From positions 62,001-126,000 of the forward strand of contig JAIXRN010000064.1 in NCBI GenBank assembly GCA_027485165.1: 64,000 nt of DNA, given 5' to 3'. The notes under the pieces were generated by a model. The model did not search any database and had not been told where the DNA came from. It saw only the letters and a list, made by a program, of their open reading frames with translations. Made by a program: the position numbers and the translations under genes. This DNA is from Rubrivivax sp. (GTDB taxonomy: Bacteria; Pseudomonadota; Gammaproteobacteria; Burkholderiales; Burkholderiaceae_C). This document shows positions 41,640 to 50,266 of this stretch, piece by piece. Numbering within the stretch: position 1 is the stretch's first letter; every line of letters starts with the position of its first letter.

Positions 41640-41696
41640 GTCGCGCCATGGAAACTCGGCGTCGCAAAAGCCCAAGTCGCGCGCTGGGGCTGTCGC
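41640..41696 (+). promoter_or_regulatory. Four GTCGC repeats, candidate ArgR-type binding region
   Basis: GTCGC occurs at 41640, 41661, 41676 and 41692 in the divergent gap ahead of the cyanophycinase gene. The AraC-type ArgR of Pseudomonas aeruginosa recognises TGTCGC-N8-AA. One copy here (41660-41675) reads CGTCGC-N8-AA, and the last reads TGTCGC. An ArgR-like gene lies in the downstream operon. Confidence 0.4.
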
Positions 41697-41720
41697 TTTT
41701 TCAATGCCACCATCTCGGGC

Positions 41721-43103
41721 ATGCGCTTTTTGCTAGCCCTGCTTTGCTCGCGGCCCTGCCGCACCAGCTTCCGCCCCTGGCCCGCCCGCATGCGCTGGCA
41801 GGGCACCTGGCTGCTGTGGCTGGCCCTGCTGCTGGCCACAGTGCCCTGGCCGGCCGCGGCCCAGGGCGTGACGGTGGCCATCGGCGGCGCGCTGCAGGAC
41901 GACAACGACGCCGTCTGGGCGCGCCTGGTACAGCTGGCCGGCGGCCCCGGGGCACGCTTCGCGGTGCTGGCCACGGCAGCTGGCGACCCCGATCGGTCGG
42001 CCGCCAGCATCAGCGCCAACCTGGCGCGCCATGGCGGCGTGGCGGAACACGTGCGCGTGGCGCCGCGCCTGCCGGGCATCGATATCCAAGCGGCCGTGCG
42101 CGACCCGCGCTGGCTGGCCGTGATCGAACGCAGCCAGGGCGTGTTCTTCAGCGGCGGCGCGCAGTCGCGCCTGATGGACACGCTGCAGCCCGGCGGCCAG
42201 CCCACGCCGCTGCTGCAGGCCGTGCGCGCACTGTGGGCGCGTGGCGGCGTGGTGGCGGGCACCAGTTCGGGCGCGGCGGTGCTGTCGGTGGTGGCCTTCC
42301 GCGACGCGCCCGATCCGCTGGCCGTGCTGCAGGCACCGCAGCTGCGCCTGCGCGACGGGCAGGAAGTGGACCGCGGCTTCGGCTTCCTGCCAGCGGGCGT
42401 GGCGGTGGACCAGCACTTCATCCGCCGCGGCCGCATCGCGCGGTTACTGCCCTTGATGCACACGCGCAGGCTGCGGCAGGGCATCGGCGTGGAAGAAGAC
42501 TCGGCCATCGTCGTGCGTGGCGATGATGTGGAAGTGATCGGCCGCGCCGGCGCGCTGGTGGTGGAGCTGCCTGCCGCTGGCCCGGTGGCATCCACTGGGC
42601 CCTTTGCCCTGGCGGCCGCGCGCCTGAACTGGCTGCAGCCCGGCGACCGCTACGACCTGGCCACGCACATCGTCAGCCCCGCAGCAGCCAAGCTGGCCGG
42701 CACCCTGCTGGACCGCAGCAACCCGGCCTTCAGCGGCTACCACGAGGGCCCGGCGCAGGTGAACGACATCCTGTCCGAAGGCACGCTGGTGCGCACCATG
42801 GCGCGGCTGGTGGACAGCGACCAGCGCACGCTGACGGCGCTGGCCTTCCGCGGCCAGCCCGAAGCCGCGGCGGGCGCTGAAACGGGGCCCCATGTCGACG
42901 TCGGCTTCGAATGGCGCTTCACGGTCGACGCGCACACGCGCGGCTGGCATGCCAGCGGCGACGCCTACACCCTGGTGGGCGTGAACTTGGCTATCGTGCC
43001 GGTGCGCATGGCCCGGCCGTTGTACACGCCCTGGCCCGGCGTGCCGCAGGCTGCAAGCGCGCCTGCCGCTTCTGTTTCTGTTCCTTCCACCCCACCCCGC
43101 TGA
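41721..43103 (+). CDS. Secreted cyanophycinase (S51 family)
   Basis: 460 residues from the ATG at 41721. A second ATG at 41790 gives a cleaner signal peptide (MRWQGTWLLWLALLLATVPWPAAAQ) and may be the true start. The enzyme core shows VTVAIGGAL, GVFFSGGAQSRLMDTL, the nucleophile elbow AGTSSGAAVLS (~residue 180) and DRGFGFLPAGVAVDQHFIRRGRIARL...GIGVEEDSA, all typical of cyanophycinases. An additional C-terminal ~170 residues are beta-rich. Cyanophycinase cleaves multi-L-arginyl-poly-L-aspartate into beta-Asp-Arg dipeptides; the signal peptide implies attack on external polymer. It is the first gene of the operon running to astA. Confidence 0.9.
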   Translation: MRFLLALLCSRPCRTSFRPWPARMRWQGTWLLWLALLLATVPWPAAAQGVTVAIGGALQDDNDAVWARLVQLAGGPGARFAVLATAAGDPDRSAASISANLARHGGVAEHVRVAPRLPGIDIQAAVRDPRWLAVIERSQGVFFSGGAQSRLMDTLQPGGQPTPLLQAVRALWARGGVVAGTSSGAAVLSVVAFRDAPDPLAVLQAPQLRLRDGQEVDRGFGFLPAGVAVDQHFIRRGRIARLLPLMHTRRLRQGIGVEEDSAIVVRGDDVEVIGRAGALVVELPAAGPVASTGPFALAAARLNWLQPGDRYDLATHIVSPAAAKLAGTLLDRSNPAFSGYHEGPAQVNDILSEGTLVRTMARLVDSDQRTLTALAFRGQPEAAAGAETGPHVDVGFEWRFTVDAHTRGWHASGDAYTLVGVNLAIVPVRMARPLYTPWPGVPQAASAPAASVSVPSTPPR

Positions 43104-43115
43104 CCCAAGGCCGCC

Positions 43116-43925
43116 ATGTTCACCAAGACCATCGCTCCCCTGCTGCTGGCTGCAGCCCTGGCCGCGCCCGCGCTGGCGCAGACGCCTGCTGCTGCCTTTC
43201 AGGCCCCGAACCCGCTGCGCGTGGCGGCCGAAGCGGCCTACCCGCCCTTCAGCGAACTGGGCACCGACGGCAAGCTGAAAGGCTTCGACATCGACATCGC
43301 ACTGGCGGTGTGCGAACGCCTGAAGACACGCTGCGAATTCGTGCAGACCGAGTTCGACGCCATGATCCCGGCGCTGCGGGCGAAGAAGTTCGACATCATC
43401 GTCGCGTCGATGTCCATCACGCCCGAACGCCAGAAGGTGGTGGACTTTTCCGACCGGTACTACAACACCCCGGCACGCGTGGCGGCGAGAGCCGACTCAG
43501 CCTTCGACGGCACGCCCGCCGGGCTGGCGGGCAAGAAGCTGGGCGTGCAGCGCACCACCATCCACGACCGCTACGCCACGGCGATGTTCAAGGGCGCGCA
43601 GATCGTGCGCTACGCCAAGCAGGACGAGATCTTCCTGGACCTGATCGCCGGCCGGCTGGACGCCACGCTGGCCGATTCCGTGGCGCTGGAACAAGGCTTC
43701 CTGAAGACGCCCCCCGGCAAGGGCTTCGCCTTCAAGGGCCCGGTCTACAACGACCCTACCTTCTTCGGCGTGGGCGCTGGTATCGCCATGCGCAAGGGCG
43801 ACACCGCGCTGCGCACGGCTGTGAATGCGGCGTTGGCCAGCATCCGCGCAGACGGCACGTACAAGAAGCTCAACGACAAGTACTTCAGCTTCGACGTCTA
43901 CGGCGCCGACCTGACGAAGAAGTGA
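43116..43925 (+). CDS. Periplasmic cationic amino-acid binding protein of an ABC transporter
   Basis: 269 residues with signal peptide MFTKTIAPLLLAAALAAPALAQ. The SBP_bac_3 fold is clear: LRVAAEAAYPPFSELGTDGKLKGFDIDIA, FDAMIPALRAKKFDIIVASMSITPERQKVVDFS, LAGKKLGVQRTTIHDRYA and LIAGRLDATLADS. These match Lys/Arg/His-binding proteins (HisJ/ArtJ/AotJ type). It sits 12 bases after the cyanophycinase gene and overlaps the ArgR-like gene. No permease or ATPase is beside it, so it may share a transporter encoded elsewhere. Confidence 0.92.
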   Translation: MFTKTIAPLLLAAALAAPALAQTPAAAFQAPNPLRVAAEAAYPPFSELGTDGKLKGFDIDIALAVCERLKTRCEFVQTEFDAMIPALRAKKFDIIVASMSITPERQKVVDFSDRYYNTPARVAARADSAFDGTPAGLAGKKLGVQRTTIHDRYATAMFKGAQIVRYAKQDEIFLDLIAGRLDATLADSVALEQGFLKTPPGKGFAFKGPVYNDPTFFGVGAGIAMRKGDTALRTAVNAALASIRADGTYKKLNDKYFSFDVYGADLTKK

Positions 43926-44998
43926 TCCCTTCGGCGCCGCGGCCCGATTCGGCGCGCGCGCAGCGCCACGGCTTCGTGCTGCTGCCGGGGTTTTCGCTGC
44001 TGGCCCTGGGTGCGGCCACGTCGGCGCTGGACGCCGTGAACGAACTGCTGCAGCAACGCTGCTATGAAGCCCTGGCGCTGTCGCTGGACGGGCACAGCGT
44101 GCGGGCCGGCTGCGGCACCCTGGTGACGGTGGCGCAGGGCCTCGGCTCAGGCCTGGGCTCGGACCAAACCCCGGGCCTGCCGCCGCTGGACGGCCTGCAC
44201 ATCGTCTGCGACGCCGCGCCCGCACTGCTGCCGCAGCCCGTGGCGCTGCTGGAAGCGCTGCGCCACGCGGCGAAGTCCGGCGCACTGCTGGGCGGCATCG
44301 GCACCGGCGCGGCGCTGCTGGCCGCGGCCGGGGTGCTGAACGGTCACCGCGCCACGCTGCACTGGGCTTCGGCCCAGACCGTGGCGCAGGCGCATGCGCA
44401 GGTGCTGGTGTCGAACAAGGTTTACGAGATCGACCGCGGCCGCATCAGCTGTGCCGGCGCCACCGCGGCGCTGGACATGATGCTGGCCTGGCTGGCCCAG
44501 CGCCATGGCGAACGCATCGGCCAGGAACTGCTGGCGCACTTCGGCCTGGAACGCCTGCGCCCGGCCGACGAACGCCAGCGCACGCCGCCGGCCGCCCGCG
44601 CCGGCATGGGCAGCGCCAAGCTGGCCGAAGCCGTGGCCCTGATGGAAGCCAACCTGGGCGAACCGCTGCCCACCGAAGACATCGCGCGGCTGGTGGGCGT
44701 GTCGCGCCGGCAGCTCGAACGCCTGTTCAAGCAGCACCTGGACGAACTGCCCAGCCGCTACTACGCCGACTTGCGGCTGTCGCTGGCGCGCCGGCTGCTG
44801 CAGCAGACCAGCCAGTCGATCCTGCAGGTGGGCCTGAGCTCGGGCTTCAGTTCGGGTTCGCACTTCAGCAACGCCTACCGCGCGCGCTTCGGCCGCACCC
44901 CGCGCGAAGAACGCAGCCAGCGCGCCGGCGCCTGGCGCCAACCCCCCGCCACCGATGGCCCGGCCGCTCTGCCCGCGCCAGAAGGAGACCCCGCTTGA
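43922..44998 (+). CDS. AraC-family regulator with class-I glutamine-amidotransferase-like sensor (ArgR type)
   Basis: 358 residues from a GTG at 43922 that overlaps the binding-protein stop (GTGA). The N-terminal DJ-1/PfpI-like domain (~10-195: HGFVLLPGFSLLALGAATSALDAVNELL; GALLGGIGTGAALLAAAGVLNGHRATLHW) is followed by the AraC DNA-binding domain (~225-325: IARLVGVSRRQLERLFKQHLDELPSRYYADLRLSLARRLL; VGLSSGFSSGSHFSNAYRARFGRTP). This is the layout of ArgR of Pseudomonas, the arginine-responsive regulator of aot and aru/ast genes. Its position between an arginine-type binding protein and astA supports that role. Confidence 0.88.
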   Translation: MIPSAPRPDSARAQRHGFVLLPGFSLLALGAATSALDAVNELLQQRCYEALALSLDGHSVRAGCGTLVTVAQGLGSGLGSDQTPGLPPLDGLHIVCDAAPALLPQPVALLEALRHAAKSGALLGGIGTGAALLAAAGVLNGHRATLHWASAQTVAQAHAQVLVSNKVYEIDRGRISCAGATAALDMMLAWLAQRHGERIGQELLAHFGLERLRPADERQRTPPAARAGMGSAKLAEAVALMEANLGEPLPTEDIARLVGVSRRQLERLFKQHLDELPSRYYADLRLSLARRLLQQTSQSILQVGLSSGFSSGSHFSNAYRARFGRTPREERSQRAGAWRQPPATDGPAALPAPEGDPA

Positions 44999-46071
44999 AC
45001 CCCCAAGACCTGCTGTTCCGCGCCGCCGGGCCGGGCGACATCGACGCCTTCGTGCGCATCGCCGCCGCCAGCGCCGCCGGCATCAATTCACTGCCCGAAG
45101 ACCGCGGCCAGCTGCAGGACAAACTGCAGCGCGCCGCGCAGGCCTTCGCTTCGCAGGACGCCAGCAGCGGCGAGGAGATCTACCTTTTCGTGCTGGAAGA
45201 CCTGCGCAGCGGCCGCGTGCTGGGCACCAGCGGCATCGCTGCCAGCGCCGGCTTTGCCGACCGCTTCTACAGCTACCGCAACGAAATGGTGGTGCACCAC
45301 AGCGCCGCCCTGGGTGCGAGCAACCGCATCCACACCCTGCACCTCTGCCACGACCTGACCGGCCACACCCTGCTGACCAGCTTCTACATCGACCCCGAGG
45401 TCGCCGACACGCTGGCGCCGCAGCTGCTGTCGCGCGCTCGGCTCTTGTTCATCAAGGAATTCGAAGACCGCTTCAGCGACCGCATCGCTGCCGAAAGCCC
45501 GGGCCTGTCGGACGACAGCGGGCGCTGCCCGTTCTGGGACGCGGTGGGCCGGCGCTTCTTCGACATGGACTACCCGCAGGTGGAACGCGTCAGCGGCGGC
45601 CGCAGCAAGGCCTTCATCGCCGAACTGATGCCGCACGGCCCCATCTACGTGCCGCTGCTGCCCGAAGCCGCGCAATGGGCCATCGGCCAGCTGCACCCGG
45701 TGGGCGAACTGCCGTTTTCGATCCTGCTGGACGAAGGCTTCGACAGCGAAACCTACGTCGACATCTTCGACGGCGGCCCCACCGTTGAAGCGCGCGTGGC
45801 CATGCTGCGCAGCGTGGCCGGTTCGCGCCGCCGCCAGCTGCAGTTGGGCGACGCGGCGGCCCCGGACAGCGGCCCAAGCTGGCAGCTGGTGGCCAACACC
45901 CGGCGGCATGACTTCCGCGCCCTGCTGCGCCCGGTGGGTGCGGCCGACGACGCCAGCGGGCCGCTGCCCCTGAGCCCCGCCGACGCCGCCCTGCTGCACG
46001 CCGAACCCGGCGCCAGCCTGCGCGTGTGCACGCTGGCACCGTACGGGCAGCCCGACCAGGAGAACCGATGA
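44995..46071 (+). CDS. astA: Arginine N-succinyltransferase (AruF/AstA-type subunit 1)
   Basis: 358 residues from a TTG that overlaps the regulator stop (TTGA), with AAGGAGA six bases upstream. The signatures are LLFRAAGPGDIDAFVRIAAASAAGINSLPEDR, FYSYRNEMVVHHSAALG, LCHDLTGHTLLTSFYIDPE, FIKEFEDRFSDRIAAESPG and PFWDAVGRRFFDMDY. The enzyme moves succinyl from succinyl-CoA to arginine or ornithine, the first step of the AST pathway. Two paralogous subunits are encoded in tandem, as with AruF/AruG of Pseudomonas. Confidence 0.94.
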   Translation: MNPQDLLFRAAGPGDIDAFVRIAAASAAGINSLPEDRGQLQDKLQRAAQAFASQDASSGEEIYLFVLEDLRSGRVLGTSGIAASAGFADRFYSYRNEMVVHHSAALGASNRIHTLHLCHDLTGHTLLTSFYIDPEVADTLAPQLLSRARLLFIKEFEDRFSDRIAAESPGLSDDSGRCPFWDAVGRRFFDMDYPQVERVSGGRSKAFIAELMPHGPIYVPLLPEAAQWAIGQLHPVGELPFSILLDEGFDSETYVDIFDGGPTVEARVAMLRSVAGSRRRQLQLGDAAAPDSGPSWQLVANTRRHDFRALLRPVGAADDASGPLPLSPADAALLHAEPGASLRVCTLAPYGQPDQENR

Positions 46072-47042
46072 ACACGCTCGTCGCCCGCGCGGCCCAGGCC
46101 GCCGACCTGCCCGCGCTGGCCGCGCTGCTGGGCCGACCCACGCAGCTGCCGGCAGCACCCGAAGCGCTGCTGCTGGTGGAAGCCACGCCTGGGGATGCCA
46201 GCCCGGCGCTGCCACTGGCCACGGCACGCCTGGTGCCGGCCATCGGGCTGAAGCAGCCGCGCCTGTGGTACCACGTGGGCTGCACCGTGCATGCGGCCGC
46301 AGACCTGGGTCTGTTCCACCGCCAGCGCACGCTGCAGCTGGGGCACGACCTGACCGGCGCCAGCGAACTGTGCGACCTGGCCTGGGCGCGGGACGAAGGC
46401 CTGCCGCTGGACCGCCAGGCCGCAGCGCTGCAGCTGCTGGTGCAGGCCGCCTGGCTGTGGATGGCGCAGTCGCGCCGCGCTTTTGCGGCCCAGCTGGTGT
46501 GCGAACTGCCAGGGCTGCGCGACAGCGCCGGGCAGTCGCCCTTCTGGCAGGGCCTGGGCCGCCATTTCTACGCTGGCGACCCGGCCGCCGCGCGCCAGGC
46601 CCATGGCCCGGCCTGGCGCACCCTGGTGGCGGCGCTGCTGCCGCGCCAGCTGGTGTATGCGTCTTTTCTGCCGCCTGCCGCACAGGCCGCCATCGGCCAG
46701 GTCGACCCCGCTGCGCGGCTGCTGTGCGAACTGCTGGAAGCTGCCGGCCTGCGCTACAGCCACCATGTCAACCTGGAAGACGCCGGCCCGGTGCTGGAAG
46801 CCGAGACCGACCAGCTGGCGGGTTTGGCGGCGGCACGGGCCTGGCCGCTGGGCGCCGCAAGCAATCTCGACCCGGGCCAGGCCGCCATGGCGCAAGCCTG
46901 GACGGTGGCCAGCGCCGCCAGCCCGTGGCGCGCTGTACGCGCCCGCGGCAGCGTGCGCGGCGCCAAGCTGTGGCTGGACGCGGCCAGCCTGGCCCTGCTG
47001 GCGGCCCGGCCCGGCGACACCGCCTGGGCGGCGCCAGCCTGA
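46068..47042 (+). CDS. Arginine N-succinyltransferase (AruG/AstA-type subunit 2)
   Basis: 324 residues from the ATG at 46068 (ATGA overlap with subunit 1). It shows the same plan in diverged form: VARAAQAADLPALAALLG, LWYHVGCTVHAAADLGLFHRQRTLQLGHDLTG, CELPGLRDSAGQSPFWQGLGRHFYAGD, and LLPRQLVYASFLPPAAQAAIGQVDPAARLL. Several conserved residues are changed, so it may be the structural or less active partner of a heteromer. It is the last gene of the operon; astB, astC, astD and astE are not in the window. It converges on the methyltransferase with 13 bases between stops. Confidence 0.87.
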   Translation: MNTLVARAAQAADLPALAALLGRPTQLPAAPEALLLVEATPGDASPALPLATARLVPAIGLKQPRLWYHVGCTVHAAADLGLFHRQRTLQLGHDLTGASELCDLAWARDEGLPLDRQAAALQLLVQAAWLWMAQSRRAFAAQLVCELPGLRDSAGQSPFWQGLGRHFYAGDPAAARQAHGPAWRTLVAALLPRQLVYASFLPPAAQAAIGQVDPAARLLCELLEAAGLRYSHHVNLEDAGPVLEAETDQLAGLAAARAWPLGAASNLDPGQAAMAQAWTVASAASPWRAVRARGSVRGAKLWLDAASLALLAARPGDTAWAAPA

Positions 47043-47055
47043 GCCAGAGAAACAC

Positions 47056-48003
47056 CTAGTCCGCTGGCTTGCGCAGCACCAGTTCGGTATACGTCCAGAT
47101 GCCGCAGTCCATCGCCGGGCCCATCAGGTAGCCGGCCAGCACGTTGCGCATCGCCAGCGGGTTCAGCCGCCGCAGCATGCGGCGCGCCAGCCAGGGCCAG
47201 CCGACGAAGATGCGCACCAGGCGTTCCAGGCGCTGCACGTTGGGGCGCACCTCGGCCGCCAGCGACGTGCGGCGTTCCAGCACCAGGCCGGCCGCAGCGG
47301 CGGCCTGCAGCAGTTCATCTTCGACCGGGATGCCGTCCATCGCCATGCCCTTGGCCGCCAGCAGCGCGGCGGTGGCTTCATCGGGCTGCATCTGGGCAGG
47401 CTGGCGCGTCAGGTAGCCGTCCACCAGGGTCAGGGCACCGCCGGGCCGCAGCACGCGCCGCACTTCCGCCAGCGCACGCGGCAGGTCGCGGGCATAGCAG
47501 AAGGCCTCGATCGAATAGACCTGGTCGAACTGCGCGTCGGGCCACGGCAAGGCATGGAAGTCACCCTGGCGCGCGTCGACGTTGCCGATGCCGCGTTCGG
47601 CCAGCGTGCGCTGCACATGGGCCACGTGTCCGGGGGTGATGTCCACGCCCGAGAACTGCGTGCCCGGCAGGGCCGGTGCCAGCACGCCCAGGTTGAAGCC
47701 CTGGCCGAAGCCCAGTTCCAGCACCTGCGCGTGGGGCTGCCCAGCCCACAGTGCCTGAAGCCGCGCGGCCTGGCCGCTGAAGCCGGCGGCGTCGAAGCGC
47801 TTGCCGTCGTTCAGCGCCAGGTGCAGCGACCCTTCGCTGGAATGCCGGCGCCGGTAGGCGCCGAAACAGTTCTCGTAATGCTCGGCAATCTGTGCCGGCC
47901 CCATCTGCTGGGCCGTGATGGCGTCGAGCTGGAACACCCGGCCCAGCTTGTCGATGCGGCGCTGCAGCCGCGAACGGCTGCGGGCGATGGGAATGGCGGT
48001 CAC
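47056..48003 (-). CDS. Class I SAM-dependent methyltransferase
   Basis: 315 residues from a GTG at 48003 with AAGGGAAA five bases upstream. The core (~85-200) has motif I VLELGFGQGFNLGVLAPALPG, FSGVDITPGHVAHVQRTLAE, DQVYSIEAFCYARDLPRALAEVRRVLRPGGALTLVDGYL. The organisation resembles small-molecule and lipid methyltransferases (UbiE/sterol type). The C-terminal ~100 residues are helical with YLMGPAMDCGIWTYTELVLRK. The substrate is unknown. It is divergent from a flavoprotein 178 bases away, and the two may act on the same compound. Confidence 0.85.
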   Translation of the reverse strand: MTAIPIARSRSRLQRRIDKLGRVFQLDAITAQQMGPAQIAEHYENCFGAYRRRHSSEGSLHLALNDGKRFDAAGFSGQAARLQALWAGQPHAQVLELGFGQGFNLGVLAPALPGTQFSGVDITPGHVAHVQRTLAERGIGNVDARQGDFHALPWPDAQFDQVYSIEAFCYARDLPRALAEVRRVLRPGGALTLVDGYLTRQPAQMQPDEATAALLAAKGMAMDGIPVEDELLQAAAAAGLVLERRTSLAAEVRPNVQRLERLVRIFVGWPWLARRMLRRLNPLAMRNVLAGYLMGPAMDCGIWTYTELVLRKPAD

Positions 48004-48181
48004 GGGTTTCCCTTCAGGCTGGTGCCGCGGATTATCCGTGCCGCCCTCGCCGCCCCTGGCCCGGCCCACTGGCCCGGACCACTGGGCAGGCACCTAGGCC
48101 TACACTCGCCCGCCATGTCTGCTGTCGCCCACCCCGATCTGCACCCTGGCCTGGCAGCCCGCGCGCCCCGGCCACCCTGCC

Positions 48182-49300
48182 ATGGCTGAGCTGCCTACGC
48201 ACGTGGACGTGCTGGTGGCCGGCCTGGGGCCGGGTGGCTGCGCTGCGGCGCTGGCCGCGCGCGCGGCGGGCCTGGTGACGCTGGGCATCGAACCACGCGG
48301 CCGGGCCGCGACGCGGTCGCAGCTGATCCTGGTGCGGCCGGCAGCGCGGGCCGCGCTGGGCCAGATCGGCCTGCCCGACGTCACCGAAGGCCGGCGCACC
48401 ACCACCATCCAGCAGGTCGAATCGCGCCTGCGCGAAGCCGCGATCGCGGCCGCCACTGAAGGCAACGGGCCCCTTCAGCTGGGCTGGCAACACCGCCTGG
48501 TGGCGCTGGACATGCAAGCCGACCACGTGCTGGCCAGCGTGCTGGACGAAGCCAGCGGGCAGGTGCAGCCGGTGCGGGCGCGCCACCTGATCGACGCCAC
48601 GGGCGGCAGGCTGGAAGCCCTGGGCCGGCCGGCGCGGGTGCGCCGGGGGCCCAGCCACCACGTCATCACCGCCCAGTACGCCATGCCGCCGTGGTTCGAA
48701 GGCATTGTCGGTCTGCGCGACCCCGCGCGCCACGAGTTCTACCTGCTCTTCCCCACCTGGGGCCGGCGCGGCGTCATCGCCTACCTCGATTCACCGCCCG
48801 GCCGGCCAGTGGACACGGCGGCGCTGCTGCAGCGCTTCGAGACCCTGGCCGCGGCACTGGGGCTGGGAGAACCCAGCCAGCCGGTAATCGCGGTCGACGT
48901 GTACCAGCGCGGCCTGCCGCGCGCCAGCCGCGACCGCGTGGTGCCAATCGGCGACGCGGTGGGCACGGTGGACGCGCTGATGGGCGCCGGGCTGTCGATG
49001 TCGATCGAAGACGCGGTCGACGCCGCGCGCGGCATCGCCGCAGCGCAGGCCCTGGGTGCAGCGGTGCGCGAACAGGCCGTGATCGACAAGCTCAACGCCG
49101 CCATCCACGCCCGCCACCGCGCCGGGATGCGCGGCGGCCGCCTGCTGCTGCTGACGCGGCCCGTGCTGGAAAGGGCCTGGCCGAAGGCGCAGCCGGGCGC
49201 TGTCACGCGCGCCAGCGTCGGCCCGCCGCCGCTGCTGTGGCCGACCATCCGTTTCGTCTTCGGGCGCCGGCCGCAGCAGCCGCCCAATCCGCTGGCCTGA
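48182..49300 (+). CDS. FAD-dependent oxidoreductase (monooxygenase-like)
   Basis: 372 residues. The N-terminal dinucleotide fold is VDVLVAGLGPGGCAAALAARAAGLVTLGIEP, and the second FAD motif is RVVPIGDAVGTVDALMGAGLSMSIEDAVDAARGIAAA, typical of group A flavin monooxygenases and geranylgeranyl-reductase-like proteins. No Shine-Dalgarno is seen. A 24-codon ORF (ATG at 48115, just after a TACACT -10-like box) ends overlapping this ATG and could deliver ribosomes by coupling. The substrate is unknown. Confidence 0.82.
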   Translation: MAELPTHVDVLVAGLGPGGCAAALAARAAGLVTLGIEPRGRAATRSQLILVRPAARAALGQIGLPDVTEGRRTTTIQQVESRLREAAIAAATEGNGPLQLGWQHRLVALDMQADHVLASVLDEASGQVQPVRARHLIDATGGRLEALGRPARVRRGPSHHVITAQYAMPPWFEGIVGLRDPARHEFYLLFPTWGRRGVIAYLDSPPGRPVDTAALLQRFETLAAALGLGEPSQPVIAVDVYQRGLPRASRDRVVPIGDAVGTVDALMGAGLSMSIEDAVDAARGIAAAQALGAAVREQAVIDKLNAAIHARHRAGMRGGRLLLLTRPVLERAWPKAQPGAVTRASVGPPPLLWPTIRFVFGRRPQQPPNPLA

Positions 49301-49328
49301 ACCCGGGTCTGAAGGCGCGCGGCGCAGC

Positions 49329-50129
49329 TCAGCCGCGTTCGATGCGCGCGTAGGCGCTGTGGTTGTGGATCGACTCGAAGTTCTCCACGTCCACGCTGTA
49401 GCGGCCGATGCGGGCGTCGGCGTTCAGGCGCAGCGCCACGTCGCGCACCAGGTCTTCGACGAACTTCGGGTTTTCGTAGGCGTGCTCGGTCACCCACTTT
49501 TCGTCGGCGCGCTTGAGCATCGGCCAGATTTCGCTGGAAGCTTCGTCTTCGGCAAAGCGCACCAGTTCGTGCCATTCGACGGGCTGCAGCGTTTCCACGC
49601 GCAGGGTCACGCGTGAACGCTGGTTGTGCGCGCCGTAGTCGGAAATCTCCTTCGAACAGGGGCACAGCGTCTTCACCGGCACGGCCACTTCAGAAAACAC
49701 CGTGGTCTGCCCGGCGCGGGTTTCAGCCACGAAGCGGCCCTGGTAGTCGAGCAGGCTCTGCACGCCCGAAACCGGCGCGCGCTTGCGCAGGAAGAAGCTG
49801 AACGCCGCTTCGATGCGGCCTTCTGTGGCGCCCAGCTTGTCCAGCATTGCGGCGTGGCGCGTGCGCAGGCCGGCGGCGTCCAGCGCTTCACCCGACAGCG
49901 CCAGCGCGTCCAGCCAGGCCAGGAAGCGCGACATGTGGGTGCCCTTCTGCTCGGCCGGCAGGGCCACGTCCAGCGACCACAGCCCTGCCGTGGGCTGCAC
50001 CTGGCCGGCCACGCGCAGCGCCAGCGGGTAGCGCACGTCCTTGATGCCCACGCGCTGGATCGCCAGGTGGCGGTGGTCGCGCGTGCTCTGGGTGTCGGGG
50101 ATGTGCAGGGCGTCGGTGAGCATGTTCAT
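49329..50129 (-). CDS. folE2: GTP cyclohydrolase FolE2 (type IB)
   Basis: 266 residues from the ATG at 50129; another ATG at 50123 is possible. The family signatures are HLAIQRVGIKDVRYPL, EQKGTHMSRFLAWLD, the metal-Cys motif KTLCPCSKEISDYGAHNQRS, and ENPKFVEDLVRDVALRLN. It converts GTP to dihydroneopterin triphosphate, the first step of folate/pterin synthesis, in a zinc-independent manner (Mn or Fe can serve). In some bacteria it replaces FolE under zinc limitation; no Zur site was recognised upstream. Confidence 0.96.
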   Translation of the reverse strand: MNMLTDALHIPDTQSTRDHRHLAIQRVGIKDVRYPLALRVAGQVQPTAGLWSLDVALPAEQKGTHMSRFLAWLDALALSGEALDAAGLRTRHAAMLDKLGATEGRIEAAFSFFLRKRAPVSGVQSLLDYQGRFVAETRAGQTTVFSEVAVPVKTLCPCSKEISDYGAHNQRSRVTLRVETLQPVEWHELVRFAEDEASSEIWPMLKRADEKWVTEHAYENPKFVEDLVRDVALRLNADARIGRYSVDVENFESIHNHSAYARIERG

Positions 50130-50266
50130 AGCCGGCAAGCTTCTCATGGATGCCCGGCGGGCGGGGTCACGCGGGCGTCACGACGCCGTTCGAAGGCTTT
50201 GAATCGTGCCGGCACTGTGGCCGCGCCGGGCCCCATCAGGGCCGCCCCAGGGCATTTTCGGCCGGC

